Source: Branchiostoma lanceolatum (lineage: Eukaryota; Chordata; Leptocardii; Amphioxiformes; Branchiostomatidae). From it: 64,000 bases of DNA. Both the position numbers and the translations under genes were made by a program. This document shows positions 49,501 through 64,000 of this stretch, piece after piece. A model generated the notes under the pieces. It saw only the letters and a list, made by a program, of their open reading frames with translations. It was not told the DNA's origin and did no database searches. The stretch is from positions 310,001 through 374,000 of the forward strand of contig NC_089723.1 of NCBI RefSeq assembly GCF_035083965.1, given 5' to 3'. Positions within the stretch are counted from its first letter, which is position 1. Each line of letters opens with the position of its first letter.

Positions 49501-51242
49501 ATCACCACGCCCAACCAGGCAAACATTATGCCAAGTTACACACCAATGCGACGACGGGAACGTGAGTTCTAGCTGCGAACGCGCAAACAAAAGCATTTCC
49601 AATACTCACAGAAGGAGGTCATCCTCCTTCCCGGAGTAATAAATCCTTGATACACTATGTATTGTACGCTTTTTACTTTCGAATACTGTAATTCAACATT
49701 GAGCTACTAATAGCCATCAAACGGATCGTACCTGTAAGGTGGTACACGGAGTTGAATCCCAGCCCGAAGCGTCCGATCTTCATGGGATCTCCTTTCTTCA
49801 CGCTCCTTGCTGTGTTCTGGATGTTTTTCCAGTCCTCCTCGGTGAAGCAGGCGTCGTTGTAAGCGCACAGGGCAGGGCCCTGATACGGCGCCAGTTTGGG
49901 GGAGTGGAGCGTCCTGGTGCCGTACTGGGTCCTGTCGTACAGAAACCTCACCTCGCTGGCCTCGGCATCCTCGGCGTTCTGTATCAACTCCTGAAAGATG
50001 TGTGAACAACAAGTTAGCACAAGTCATTGGACCACATGACAACCTGACAACTGTAATGAAGCGCAAAATGTGCTTGGAGTTCCGAAAAAAACTGTCCAAG
50101 TCAAACCTTTACCATCACTGGATGCCAAACCGAAGAAGCGAAGTGACAAAGAGAGTAACAAGGCAAACAAGTAAAGAAGTAAACTTGACCTCATACCAGC
50201 ACGTACTAGTACTAAGTTGTATGCCAACAGTCCCATGCCATACATTGTCAAATTTTGCCAGTGTAGTGTACCCTGACATTTACAATGAATACATAAACTT
50301 GTCCTTTGACTGTGTTTGAAGCAAACGGGGTTTATATAATTATCCCCAGAGAATACTTAAGGGCAATCATATTTACCATCAAATTCTTTTGAATAAATAG
50401 ATGAATAAATGAATAAACACTAGTTTCTAGTTAAGTTTCGGCTGACCTTCAGAATCTGTCCCCCGTCCGGATACCTGTTGAGGATATCCTGAAGATACTC
50501 GACCAGCGGCGGGGGCGACTGGCCAAATCTGTGTCCTGTGGACATGAGAATCACTACATCAGGACAACAGTGTTCTGCGCTCCACCCCACCCCCTCGTTT
50601 AATGCAGGAAAGCGCCTGGTCGACTCAGACGGTGATACGTTTGAAGGTCGATAGCAGGTATATTGCTAACTGCTGCAAGCGACATAAGGTGCTGGAGATA
50701 GCCTCTACCAGGCCCCGCGGGATTGCTGGAAAAATAGTAGAAATTGGCCTAATAGAGTGAATAGTGTGCCAAGGGGGTTAGCTACGGAGAGAGGGTCCAA
50801 TCTGCAATCAATGCCTATTGAGCTTCCCTGTATAGCGGAGTACCCCTGGCATACTAGTATTCACTCTATTTGGCCGATTTCTACTATTTTCCCAGCGATC
50901 CGCGGAGCCTGGTAGAGGCTATCTGGAGACAGCTCTCTAGCTTCATGTCTACCTTGTCCCCCCAACGACCTGGAGGTCAAGGGACTAGGAAGGAAGGTAA
51001 GTAGGTGGCAGGTGTAAAGCTACGGTACCAGAATGTCTATCAATCATGTCAAAATAAACACCACAGACCTTCTTTTTCAACCACCACAAACATATACATT
51101 ATCATGTCAACGCTTTACTACTACCTAGTCCAGTGAAAAAGTATTACTATCCCAGATATCAAGTAAATTCTGTAATCGTTCTAATCCTTGTTCTAATACA
51201 ACCAGGAAACTTTATATTAAGACGCTACTTACGGGCTGCCAT
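34494..51242 (-). CDS. SACS: Sacsin-like co-chaperone, six coding exons, 4443 aa
   Basis: Exons 51233-51242, 50447-50535, 49732-49990, 47250-48072, 46205-46884 and 34494-45964 splice in phase to 13332 nt. ATG at 51242 has an in-frame TGA five codons upstream. Three SIRPT modules each carry an HSP90-like GHKL ATPase: ELIQNAEDA at residues 34-42 with [12 protein letters not shown] at 106-117; ELIQNADDA at about 1376 with [21 protein letters not shown] at about 2416 with [14 protein letters not shown] domain follows, with WHPDKNP and His of HPD at about 4200, then a C-terminal HEPN domain (about 4300-4430; [17 protein letters not shown]). Length and order match vertebrate sacsin (about 4580 aa) except that there is no N-terminal ubiquitin-like domain. 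Known role: Hsp70-linked co-chaperone acting on intermediate filaments and mitochondria. The last exon alone encodes 3823 residues, like the giant exon of vertebrate SACS. It could be one of several sacsin paralogues, so orthology is inferred. Confidence 0.93.
48073..49731. other. Intron 3 of the sacsin-like gene
   Basis: Contains the foldback element at 49205-49580 and no exon-like sequence. The rest, including the GC-rich stretch near 48840-48960, shows nothing recognised. Confidence 0.5.
49205..49580. mobile_element. Foldback MITE with long terminal inverted repeats
   Basis: The left arm gttcgcagctagaactcaca...cgcattggtatgtaacttgg...gtgatgcacg (49205-49330) is mirrored by the right arm (about 49455-49580), whose inverse reads gttcgcagctagaactcacg...cgcattggtgtgtaacttgg...ggtgatgcacg. 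Arms are about 125 bp and visibly diverged. No ORF. Confidence 0.85.
50699..50921. mobile_element. MITE with about 63-bp terminal inverted repeats
   Basis: The left end tagcctctaccaggccccgc and inner gctggaaaaatagtagaaat are mirrored at the right (atttctactattttcccagc, ggagcctggtagaggcta). Flanks gctggaga and tctggaga suggest a 7-8 bp target duplication, as in hAT-type elements. It lies in intron 1 of the sacsin-like gene and has a diverged sister at 9881-10100. Confidence 0.9.
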
Positions 51243-53713
51243 GATGCAGAAATGTCACAGCCAGGTCTGACCGTCACATCGTCCCACCGTTTGGCGCTGG
51301 TTCAGGAACTGCGAACTGTGGCAGAGGGACAAGAAATAATGCGTGACTACAAGACTACGTCTTCACAAACTTTATTAGGATTAGCTTGATATGTTTTCGG
51401 GGCCATATGTTTGTGTGTTGATGAAGGTTAGACATCCAGGTAATAAGATACGCCAAAAATAATTACTCAAGCAACTGGATAAGATTTTGAAACAGTCAGA
51501 CGTTTCAGACAGTATCCACTGTCTTTCGTATGTTTGTGTGTCTGCCATTTTGTGATCGTTTCCCCGTCTATACAGCGTCTATCTAGACCTAACGTCACTA
51601 TGTCAGTAATTAACGTGTGAACTGTGAAAAACAACACACACAACATAAATTTACCCTTTGACCAATGGTACAACAAAGGAAAGCAGTCAGGTGTAGAAAA
51701 ATGCGTTACGCACAAGGTTACATAATTGTACCTCCAAACCCTTAACAACTATCACTAACAAAAACGTCGCATTTGTAGCACAGATTACCTCGTCTTTAAA
51801 CTAAGGACTGTGTGCGTTCGGATATGGTCTCTTGCGGTGCTCTGTTTAATAGAAAGGCTTCAAACCAGCCATAAGGGTCGTGACGTCGACTTGACGCCTC
51901 AGGGTGGGTCAGGTGTCGCGCTAGTTTTTTGTTCCCGCGATGCCACCTCGGAATGCGCCTTTGTTTGGATTTACGTGCTCTGATAAAGGAGGTGAGTTTG
52001 TACAGCCACGGAGACTTGGCAGTCTTAACTTTGCGAGCGACAAACGGGAAGGGGGTGGGGGATGGGGGGGGGGGGGGGGGTTGTGTCAATAGTTTCTTTA
52101 TTCTGTCTCAAACAACGCCCAACTGTACAAAATTCCGTTCATAAATTCAGTGTTGGCGACGCTCAGAGATAACGATTTCAACAAGAGCTAATCTAACAGC
52201 AAAAAAATCCTGATGATATCATGTCCAGATAGAAATGTCCAGAACACGAGATACAAATACTTGGTTTTGCTGCAGTATCAAGAAAAGCAGCCAGGTGGTT
52301 AAAATCTAATCATTTATTTGATAGACCAGGACCTAGCCGCATACCAAATTTCATAGCAATCAATCCATAGCTTATTCAGCTATGCTGCTTAATAGCAATC
52401 AATCCATAGCTTATTCAGCTATGCTGCTTACCTACCTACACACACACAAACAGCTATAAACACTACCAAAAACATAACCGTATTGGCGAATGTAACACTG
52501 TCACAGCACGTATCCGAATGGCGTAAACTCGACGTGTTGTGTATCATAATACGTACGTTCACATACGTGATAAAGATATACATGGCGGGTGCCTTACCTG
52601 ATCTCTGGTTTCGGCCCATTGTTGTTATGTATGTATACCCTTTATCACTTTGAGTGAATTGGCATTCATCAACGAAACCTTATTACACCATGTAGACTAG
52701 CCGGAGCCTTATCAGAAGGCCTGCCAAGACTTGATTCTTAGTTTCGCTTGGCACCATGTTTGGTCATGATGTGAAACTAGCATCGCTGATGTATGCTTTG
52801 TGGTCTATGCCACAAGTTTCCATAGTCATTTAAACTAAAGTTTTCTTTAGCTGTATGAAAAAATACATGGTTGATGGTATGTGCCCGAAACTAGCCAGTT
52901 TGTCAAAACAACGTGTTCAAAAGTAGTATGTACATGTACGTGTCCCTCTTGTATTTGCTTTACGACACTGTGTTTTCAAATGCGTGGCGGGGGCTGCAAC
53001 GAAGGCTACCTTATCTCCAAGCAGATCTTTCGATGGTAAGACAGTATCCATGCATGGGCCACCGGTAGTCAGTGGATACAGTTTCGGCCCTATGGATACT
53101 GCTTTGCCACCGGTAGGTCTGCTTGGAGTTAAAGTCTACCCCCATCATGGCCATGCTCACACATACACAATGTTTCCGAATTCTCGGCCTTAGCAACGGT
53201 TGCTATCCACCATATTTGTGCCCTGTCTCATGTTGAATACCACAATACCTCTGACCTTCAATCCTTACGACCTGGCACGATATGGACTATGAGTATGGAT
53301 ATGATTTTGTTATGACGCACAAATGTTATGTATATATCAGTGTATTGTTTGTATGTTTGTATATGTGTATCTAGGGCCTCCCTGAAAATCAAGCAGAAGC
53401 CACTGAGGGAGCTACCCTAGTAAAAGAATACAGAAATAAGATATAAAATAGAAATAATATATATGGTCACATGAAAGCTAGCGTGTACACTTCAGTATTC
53501 ACCACTGTCGCTACATCTCTTACATTGCGCCTGTGGAATGACATAAGAGGCTCCTTACCTTGTCTTCAACGCGTCTTGTTCCCCTTCCTGCAGCTATGGC
53601 ACTGGTAGTCTGTGAGAAATGGCACAGGTAGTCCTGCTGACAGAACAGTGTCTGCGGGAAATGGCACCGAAACCAGCCACTTCCTTCTGAAGTACACCTG
53701 CATGACGTCACCG
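51243..53713 (-). other. 5' region of the sacsin-like gene with candidate untranslated exons
   Basis: The ATG exon probably extends as 5' UTR to 51315, where a minus-strand acceptor (ctctgccacag) is seen. Minus-strand donors aggtaagg with exon ends at 52598 and 53559 could close upstream untranslated exons. A poly-G run of about 17 lies at 52065-52081 and a GT-free SINE-like tail at 52330-52435. None of these exons is confirmed. Confidence 0.35.
52353..52432. repeat. Tandem duplication, about 40 bp, in a SINE-like tail
   Basis: atagcaatcaatccatagct followed by tattcagctatgctgctta occurs twice in a row after accaaatttcatagcaatca, a phrase typical of SINE 3' regions. Confidence 0.75.
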
Positions 53714-56165
53714 AAACTGACGACACGCTACCATTGGTCAGCGGAGGGTGACGTCACGAAACGTCCGCGGCCCGAATACACAAAGAATATTTAACAAGTC
53801 AACAACAAATTAACATATCACCTGAGGCACTAGCTATAGCTAGCTCGCGGGTAGGAGCGGCCGACCGGACGCCGACCCTATCCGCGGAAGGGTGTAGAAT
53901 ACATCGTGCTGTATTTCATTTGTATAAGTTGAGAAATTTGTTGTCGTCAAACAAAAAACGCTATCACGGCCCATGTATAACATAAGTAATCGTAAAATAC
54001 GGACCGGTGCAGGGTGCATTTATTGATTTCTTAAGGCTCTTAAGCTTGTTCCAACGATGTAAGAAACTGGTAGCCTTGGTGCCATCCAATTACCACGTGT
54101 GCCGGGGCTCCTACACTTGCACCTAGGCTACGAAACTGCACTTTCACAATTATCGACCGTCTGTATCATACAGATCGGTATGTTGCGTCACCTTTATGTT
54201 ATCTGAACAAGCTGGCTGCATTCTACTTTGCTGTACAAAAACGCCACAGCTGTAACATGTTGTTGCACAACTGCTTGATGAAAGCTTACCCAGGCAACTT
54301 AAAGAGTTGCTTGTTCTTCCTTTGTGAACTGTGACAAATAGATTTGATAGCTTGAGCAGTCTTTGGTAGTTGTGCAAGTTAAGCTGACAGTCTATTTTGA
54401 TGAAAGAAAATATACATCACCAAAATACTTAATTTTTATTCAAGCAGTTTGTGAAAAACTGCGCCCCTAGTTGCATTTGCAGGCTAGCTAGGCTGGCAGC
54501 AAATGATAATATAGAAAACTCAACCTGATCATGAAATCAGGTAAAGATATAACTGAAAGAATCTAAAACGTCTCGAAGGTAACAACTTGAGGTCAACCGA
54601 AGCCTCTGGTGCGACGCCTTTTGTGGTAATTTAGGTGTGACGCAGGTGTTTTAGTTTACTTCCTCAAAAATGCATATCAATTTATACGCCGTCATTCTAG
54701 CTTCTTAGGTCATCAGAACTGATGATTAAATGGGTTACTACCAAAGACTTTGTCTTCCTAGTGAGAACACATTTACACTCCCTTTCCCAGTCCGCTCCAG
54801 AGTTGTGCCCCTGATATTCACAGCTCAGTTCAAGACATGCCTGTGTCTTTGGGTCAACAAACCATCCGTGAGTTTCCTTGGTTCAACACTGTGTCGCACA
54901 CCATGACCTTACATGGCAAGACCTTCTAAAATTGTTGCATAGCCGTTGCCTTATATGGCTGGGGAGCAAGAAAAGCCAGGCAGACTTGATTTGCATGACG
55001 ACCGCATGTAACTGCTACAACTGTTCGGAAATATCATTGCATTGTGGTTTTGGACTTTGATATCCTGAAAAATGGCCATATTACATATATGCCACAACAT
55101 TGCACAAGAAAAAAATGATTTCGTCAAGAAAACGACGAAAAATCGACATAAATGATACAATGTAATGACCTTTAAGCATGATGTACTATCACAATCTTGA
55201 CACCACAATTTAGCTCGACTGGTAACGTCGTAGACCTTCGGATCCGAAGGATCAGGGATCGAGTCCACGCATGGATTTTTTCTTCTTTTTAGATATCAAA
55301 TATCAAAAATAATATATATAGATATTATATTTATCTATCAATATTATATTTATAAATATCATTTTTTTTATTTTTTTTATTTTTAAATATTCATTTAATG
55401 TATACAAGGCCTTGGTCTTATGAACAGGACTTCATAGATTCCAAACCCGGCATTCAAATTTTTCTGTTCATTGTAATGGAAAATACCGTGCAGCGGCTCC
55501 TATGCGCGGTAAGATGATTCTTGCAAAACACTCGCCACTAAACTTCTATCCCCGATGTAAACAGAGGCTCTTGATGTTGTTTGCAAAACAGCGATTCTTT
55601 GTTACAGTAGCAAATGCTCCATTGTTCAGTATCGACTTCATTCAGAAGTTTTTACAGACAACACGGACGTGGAAAGTGACGCCGCTCGGCACAAAAATAT
55701 GGGAATTTTCATGAATTTTAGCAAAATTATCCAGGCCAAGACCAGCTTTTTTCAAAAGCACTTAAGTTAAGTGCCGTAATTTCTAAATTGCTTTCCCCAA
55801 TCTGCCTTTCTCTATTAAAACACTCCTTTCCCAAAATGACATTTTCTTTTCTTATAGGCTCAACAGCCCTTGAGTGACTTTCTCTGGCAGATTTTACTTC
55901 AAGAAAAGGGAAAAGACAATTCACACTCATAAACGTAGACAAAACACCAGCTTTTTTGTAAAGCACTTGTTTTTAGTATCCCTAATCTGTTTTGCCTCTC
56001 GATTCTTGAATAAATGAGAACTGTTTTCGGCATGTACTCAAAGTAATATATTTATACAGCTTTGCTTGAATACTTTTCTGTCTGGAACCTTCCCCCAGTA
56101 TATTGTTTGACGTCCGTTTTTGAGAACAAAGCATACGTAGAAAAAACATCAACTTCCGGCGTCGC
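53714..56165. other. Gene-poor interval
   Basis: No coding sequence is supported. It holds a degenerate tRNA-like segment (55208-55273, plus strand: A-box-like tagctcgactgg, perfect palindrome ccttcggatccgaagg, B-box-like ggatcgagtcc) with no closing acceptor stem. A very AT-rich stretch lies at 55280-55400. Confidence 0.4.
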
Positions 56166-56171
56166 TTTATT
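56166..56171 (-). terminator. Polyadenylation signal AATAAA of the small secreted gene
   Basis: Plus-strand TTTATT reads AATAAA on the minus strand, just after the TAA stop at 56186-56188. Confidence 0.6.
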
Positions 56172-56185
56172 TCTGATTCCACCAG

Positions 56186-56965
56186 TTAGTCGCGAGGATG
56201 GCGTTTCTCCGGCTTGGGGCAGTCGCCGTCAGCTGCGCATGCGCGACCCATGGACCCCGGCTGTGGAGAGGAAGGTTCACACAGTTAGAAATGAAATTAA
56301 CATGCTCGAAACATCTGAGAAACGGGCCTGCCTCCGTCACGCATGCTGCCTAGACTGTACTTTGTATGAAAAAAATATACATTTTTTAATCAAGACTACA
56401 GTTGGTACATGCTTGCATTACTAATTCTTACGAGAGCAAAGGTCAACTTGCGTATGAAGATTGTTAACAGGAACGTACTGGATTCATTTTATCTTTCACA
56501 ACCAATGGGAATTTCCCTGATGACGTTTCGGTTTATGACTTGTAAATTAATTTTACGTTTCGGGTGTTTTGTTGTGTTTTATTTCATACTTTCTGTTCCC
56601 GCAAACTGTTCGGCCGGGAATTGTGACCCTGACATTAACTGCAGCACCCGGGGAATTTCAGTCCGAACTTCTAGCACATTTCGCACCTACTGGAAAATGA
56701 TTTGCAACAGAAAACAACCTTAAACTTGATAGACTTGGACTATTCTGTTTGCCAGTAGATGCAGAGGGAAGTATAAAAGAGATACAAAATGGTACAAAAC
56801 ACGCCCCACATCTGCTTGGAGATCAGGACTCACCTCCACAGCCTCCTGCTGGCTTCCCTCCGTGACGTCACGGAGGATCTGACGTTTCAACTCCAGGATG
56901 TCGTCATCCATAGTTGCCATGGCAACGGCGAACAGGAGGACAACCAGAAGAACCCTGGACACCAT
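56186..56965 (-). CDS. Small secreted precursor, putative peptide hormone-like, two exons, 68 aa
   Basis: Exon 1 (56834-56965) begins MVSRVLLVVLLFAVAMA, a clear signal peptide with likely cleavage before TMDDD. It ends QQEAVE at a donor gtgagt, phase 0. The best downstream acceptor in phase is cctctccacag, giving exon 2 (56186-56260): PGSMGRACAADGDCPKPEKR then HPRD and stop TAA. AATAAA follows at 56171-56166, only 15 bases after the stop, which supports this as the terminal exon. The mature region has two dibasic KR sites flanking a 34-residue segment that starts with Gln and holds the only two cysteines, spaced to make a seven-residue loop (CAADGDC). This layout suggests a processed, pyroglutamyl, disulfide-looped peptide, but no known family was recognised. 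The exon join is inferred. An alternative is a short secreted protein without processing. Confidence 0.62.
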
Positions 56966-57085
56966 GATGACGTGTCGTGCCGAAGATGACGTAGTGATAG
57001 CTTGCTGGGGTGATGGTGATGGGGGATTGAGCGGGGCTGTGGTGAAAGTTGTAAGAAGACATTTTTAGACCAAGTAGGATTACAA

Positions 57086-57163
57086 TAGCCTGGAGTCCAG
57101 CCTTATTAGCTTTCCCAAGCTTGGGTAGCGAACGGAAAGCTAATAAGGCTGGACTCCAGGCTA
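57086..57163. mobile_element. Perfect 30-bp snap-back hairpin, miniature foldback element
   Basis: Left arm 57086-57115 (tagcctggagtccagcctta...) and right arm 57134-57163 are exact inverse complements around an 18-base loop. Flanks ggattacaa and ggatttcaa resemble a 9-bp target duplication. Confidence 0.9.
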
Positions 57164-58424
57164 GGATTTCAAGAGCTTTTGTGATCAAAAAGGCTACCGG
57201 TTCAATTCTACACATCTTCCTAGCTACCGGGGCCATCTTTTACGATATTGTCGCCCGACCGCTTCCCAGTCAAGGCATGCACGGTTGAGTACCGTCTTAA
57301 TCATCACACGTTGTTCACAACATAAGACCTCAACAGCTTCATTCTTACTGACATCGACAGTGACAAGGGCCCGGTTACTTCGTCGTACGGTCAGAGTGCG
57401 ACTGCAAGCAAGACATTACTGGGATAGTCGTTAAAGCGTCGTACAAAATCCAGCTGTCTTATTACAGAAATGTTGTCTGAGATTCTTTCCGATGATTGGT
57501 TCTGTAACGGCCTACTTAAAAGCTCAATATCACAACACCTTTCGAAGACTTACGACGAAGTGACCGTGCTCACGGTTAAAGGTTAAACGTTATAACGTTA
57601 CGTAGAACAAATAGAAGCGAGGAAAATCCGTGCACTTGTGAAAGGGTTTATTGACATTACCTGTTGCTGTAGCTGTAACCACAACGACTCGGCCTGGCAG
57701 ATAAGTGGTGCAAAATAAAGCTTTGATAGATTCCCGTCGAGCCAGTTTGGTCACTTATAATGAGCTGTCCAAATATTTGGGATTTTGTTTAACAAATTCA
57801 TTTATAAATCACTTCAGAATTCTACTGCGACTCACATCCGGTGGGCACAGTTCAGAACAAGGGCCTGTCTGTATCATAGAATTTTTGCTATAATTTCGTT
57901 CTGTGAAGCTTTTTTTAGGGAAACTGAATCTCGGTTGTGAAGGCAGGACGAAAGGCAAGTCAGGTGTTAAAAGTTTTGGGTGTAATACGATAAGAAGCCG
58001 CACAGCGGCGCTCTTAACAATTAGGCGCCGGTAGACAGACTGTCCCCGGAATGCTATCCGTTTTCTTTTATACATAGATTATGATCCTCCCTGGACAGTT
58101 GATAGTTAAGATGACTTGGTTAGTAGTTAACTCATTAACTAACCGGACCTGTCTGTGCGCGCCTGCCGCTGAACCGACGTGGCACGGTGACGTGTGTTTC
58201 GGGAACGCAACACTAAGGCACAGGGGAAACTTTTGTTTACTAAATTGTAATAAACTTTCAACTGATGCACAAATATGATATTCTATGTACAAAAATTTAA
58301 CAGTTCCATATTTTACCGCATTTCATACATTTTTGTTGATAATATCGAATATTTGATGAAGCTACTATATACTTTATTTACTAAGGTTTGACCTGCCACC
58401 CCTACAATTGAGTGAGGTAGTCCG
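57164..58424. other. Intergenic region between the secreted-peptide gene and PRRC1
   Basis: No gene or repeat was recognised. The two genes diverge from this interval, so both promoters are expected here, but no core promoter element could be placed. Confidence 0.4.
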
Positions 58425-58467
58425 ACTTCTGGCGGCCATATTTACACTGAGAAGCAGACAGACGGAG
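58425..58467 (+). other. Candidate 5' untranslated exon of PRRC1
   Basis: cttctggcggccatatttac and gacagacggag end at a strong donor gtgagt (58468). The next exon acceptor is at 59400, before the PRRC1 ATG. The exon start is a guess. Confidence 0.5.
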
Positions 58468-59084
58468 GTGAGTTAATCCGAATTCTCGAGAAATTTTGAG
58501 TTTTCGTCCCTTTTTTGGTGCCTTTATCGGTCATATGGTTAAGAACTAGCGTGGAGAGTGTCCAAAGTTGACTGGCACTGTTTTCTATTTCCGAAGATGA
58601 TGTTTTGGAGAAGGATTAAAATCAGAATTGCCTTTTCCAGCTATTTTGATATTTTGCCAAGTTTTAGTTTTAGAAGAAAACTTAACAAATATGATAGCAG
58701 GGGATTATGACTGTGTTTCCACTTAGGTTAGACTCAGATTGAATAGTTTGGAATGTAGTCTGTAAGGATTGTGTTTTAATATAATAATAATAATATTAAC
58801 AAAGGTACTAGTACTCTACTCGTAACATATGTGTGTACCGGCATTTGTGCCTTTCTGTACGTACCACGTATAACACTGTGATGTCATCACTAATTATGTT
58901 GGAACGTCTTTTCGGAAATGACCAGATCTAAATCTTTTTGATTTGTCAAGCCTCTCAGGCTGCTTTCCAAACATAAGAATATGTACAAATACAGTATACA
59001 GTACTAGTTCTATTTCAATTGTATAGCTTGTGTCTGCGAGTGAGTGAAAGTGAATAAGCAGTTTCTGTAGAGAGCGACAGTGAG

Positions 59085-59302
59085 TACTGTAAAATGCAGA
59101 AATGTTCGCAGGGATTTGATTTCACGGTAGTGAGAAAATTGAGTGTTTGCGGTTGTTTTGAGTTCGCATTTGAAACAGTACTACTAGTAGTATTTGCGCT
59201 ATAGTCACACAATGGAACGCCTTTTAGACGTGGTTTTAAGTTCACCGCGAAAACCATAAACATAAATGATAAAACCACCATCAACGTTTCTGCATTTCTG
59301 CA
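59085..59302. mobile_element. MITE, copy 1 (family also at 62032-62277)
   Basis: Starts tactgtaaaatgcagaaatg and ends acgtttctgcatttctgca, imperfect inverse of the start. The interior cagggatttgatttcacggt and gtcacacaatggaacgcctt matches the second copy. It lies between the PRRC1 untranslated exon and its first coding exon. Confidence 0.82.
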
Positions 59303-59444
59303 GACAGCTTCTATCCTGCATGCGGTATCAAGGTATTAACTATATATTTATACAGAATAAAATGGAATCAAGAGTTTTCTCCACGTTTCCCGTCCCTCAG
59401 GTAGCGCCCCCCTCCCCACCTGTACACACCGCCGCTGAGTCAAG

Positions 59445-64000
<4,556 letters not shown>

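Noticed and set aside
53559..53713. Coding exon for the small secreted gene (cysteine-rich reading)
   Set aside because: An acceptor before 53713 would fit in phase, but the resulting tail is not supported, and the exon 56186-56260 is nearer, in phase and followed by AATAAA. The segment may be an untranslated sacsin exon instead.
55208..55273. Functional tRNA gene (Arg-like, TCG in the loop)
   Set aside because: A- and B-box-like segments are present, but no acceptor stem pairs, and the anticodon stem is a 16-bp palindrome instead of a 5-bp stem with a 7-base loop.

Overview
The window looks like nuclear DNA of an invertebrate chordate, most likely amphioxus (Branchiostoma). The grounds are small exons with canonical GT/AG introns, a sacsin with one giant exon, an NTase-TPR gene of an invertebrate-expanded type, PRRC1 and nicotinic receptor genes, and very dense MITEs, foldback elements, minisatellites and interstitial TTAGGG repeats. 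The species call is inference, because no search could be run. All splice sites were read by eye; phases were checked by exon length and close exactly in the multi-exon models.

Layout. 174-1323 (+): the last two coding exons of a nicotinic acetylcholine receptor subunit. 2130-3905: a 20-bp minisatellite. 5505-10625 (-): a complete six-exon NAD(P)-binding reductase gene of 220 aa, whose introns hold retrotransposon scraps, a MITE, telomere-like repeats and tandem copies of its own exon edges. 12344-29594 (-): a nucleotidyltransferase-TPR protein with a roughly 13-kb intron packed with satellites (20-bp, about 140-bp, 126-bp and 330-bp units). 29.8-34.0 kb: a gene-poor stretch with a LINE scrap, repeated first-exon-like cassettes, a foldback element and a GT microsatellite. 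34494-51242 (-): a six-coding-exon sacsin-like gene of 4443 aa with three HSP90-like ATPase modules, a J domain and a HEPN domain. 56186-56965 (-): a small two-exon gene for a 68-aa secreted precursor with dibasic sites and a two-cysteine loop. 58425-64000 (+): PRRC1, cut by the window end.

The genes look like independent neighbours, not a pathway. Sacsin is expected to act as a co-chaperone, the TPR-NTase protein as a cytosolic scaffold or sensor, and the reductase in redox metabolism.

The most unusual signal lies in the reductase gene. Three 57-nt copies of the end of exon 4 sit in the next intron. Each has an AG before it and a GT after it, is symmetric in phase, keeps the reading frame, and differs from the exon almost only at synonymous sites. 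Each is preceded by CCCTAA telomere-type repeats. Similar exon-edge duplications occur elsewhere in this gene, in PRRC1 and at the sacsin 3' end. The second strong candidate is the small putative secreted peptide.
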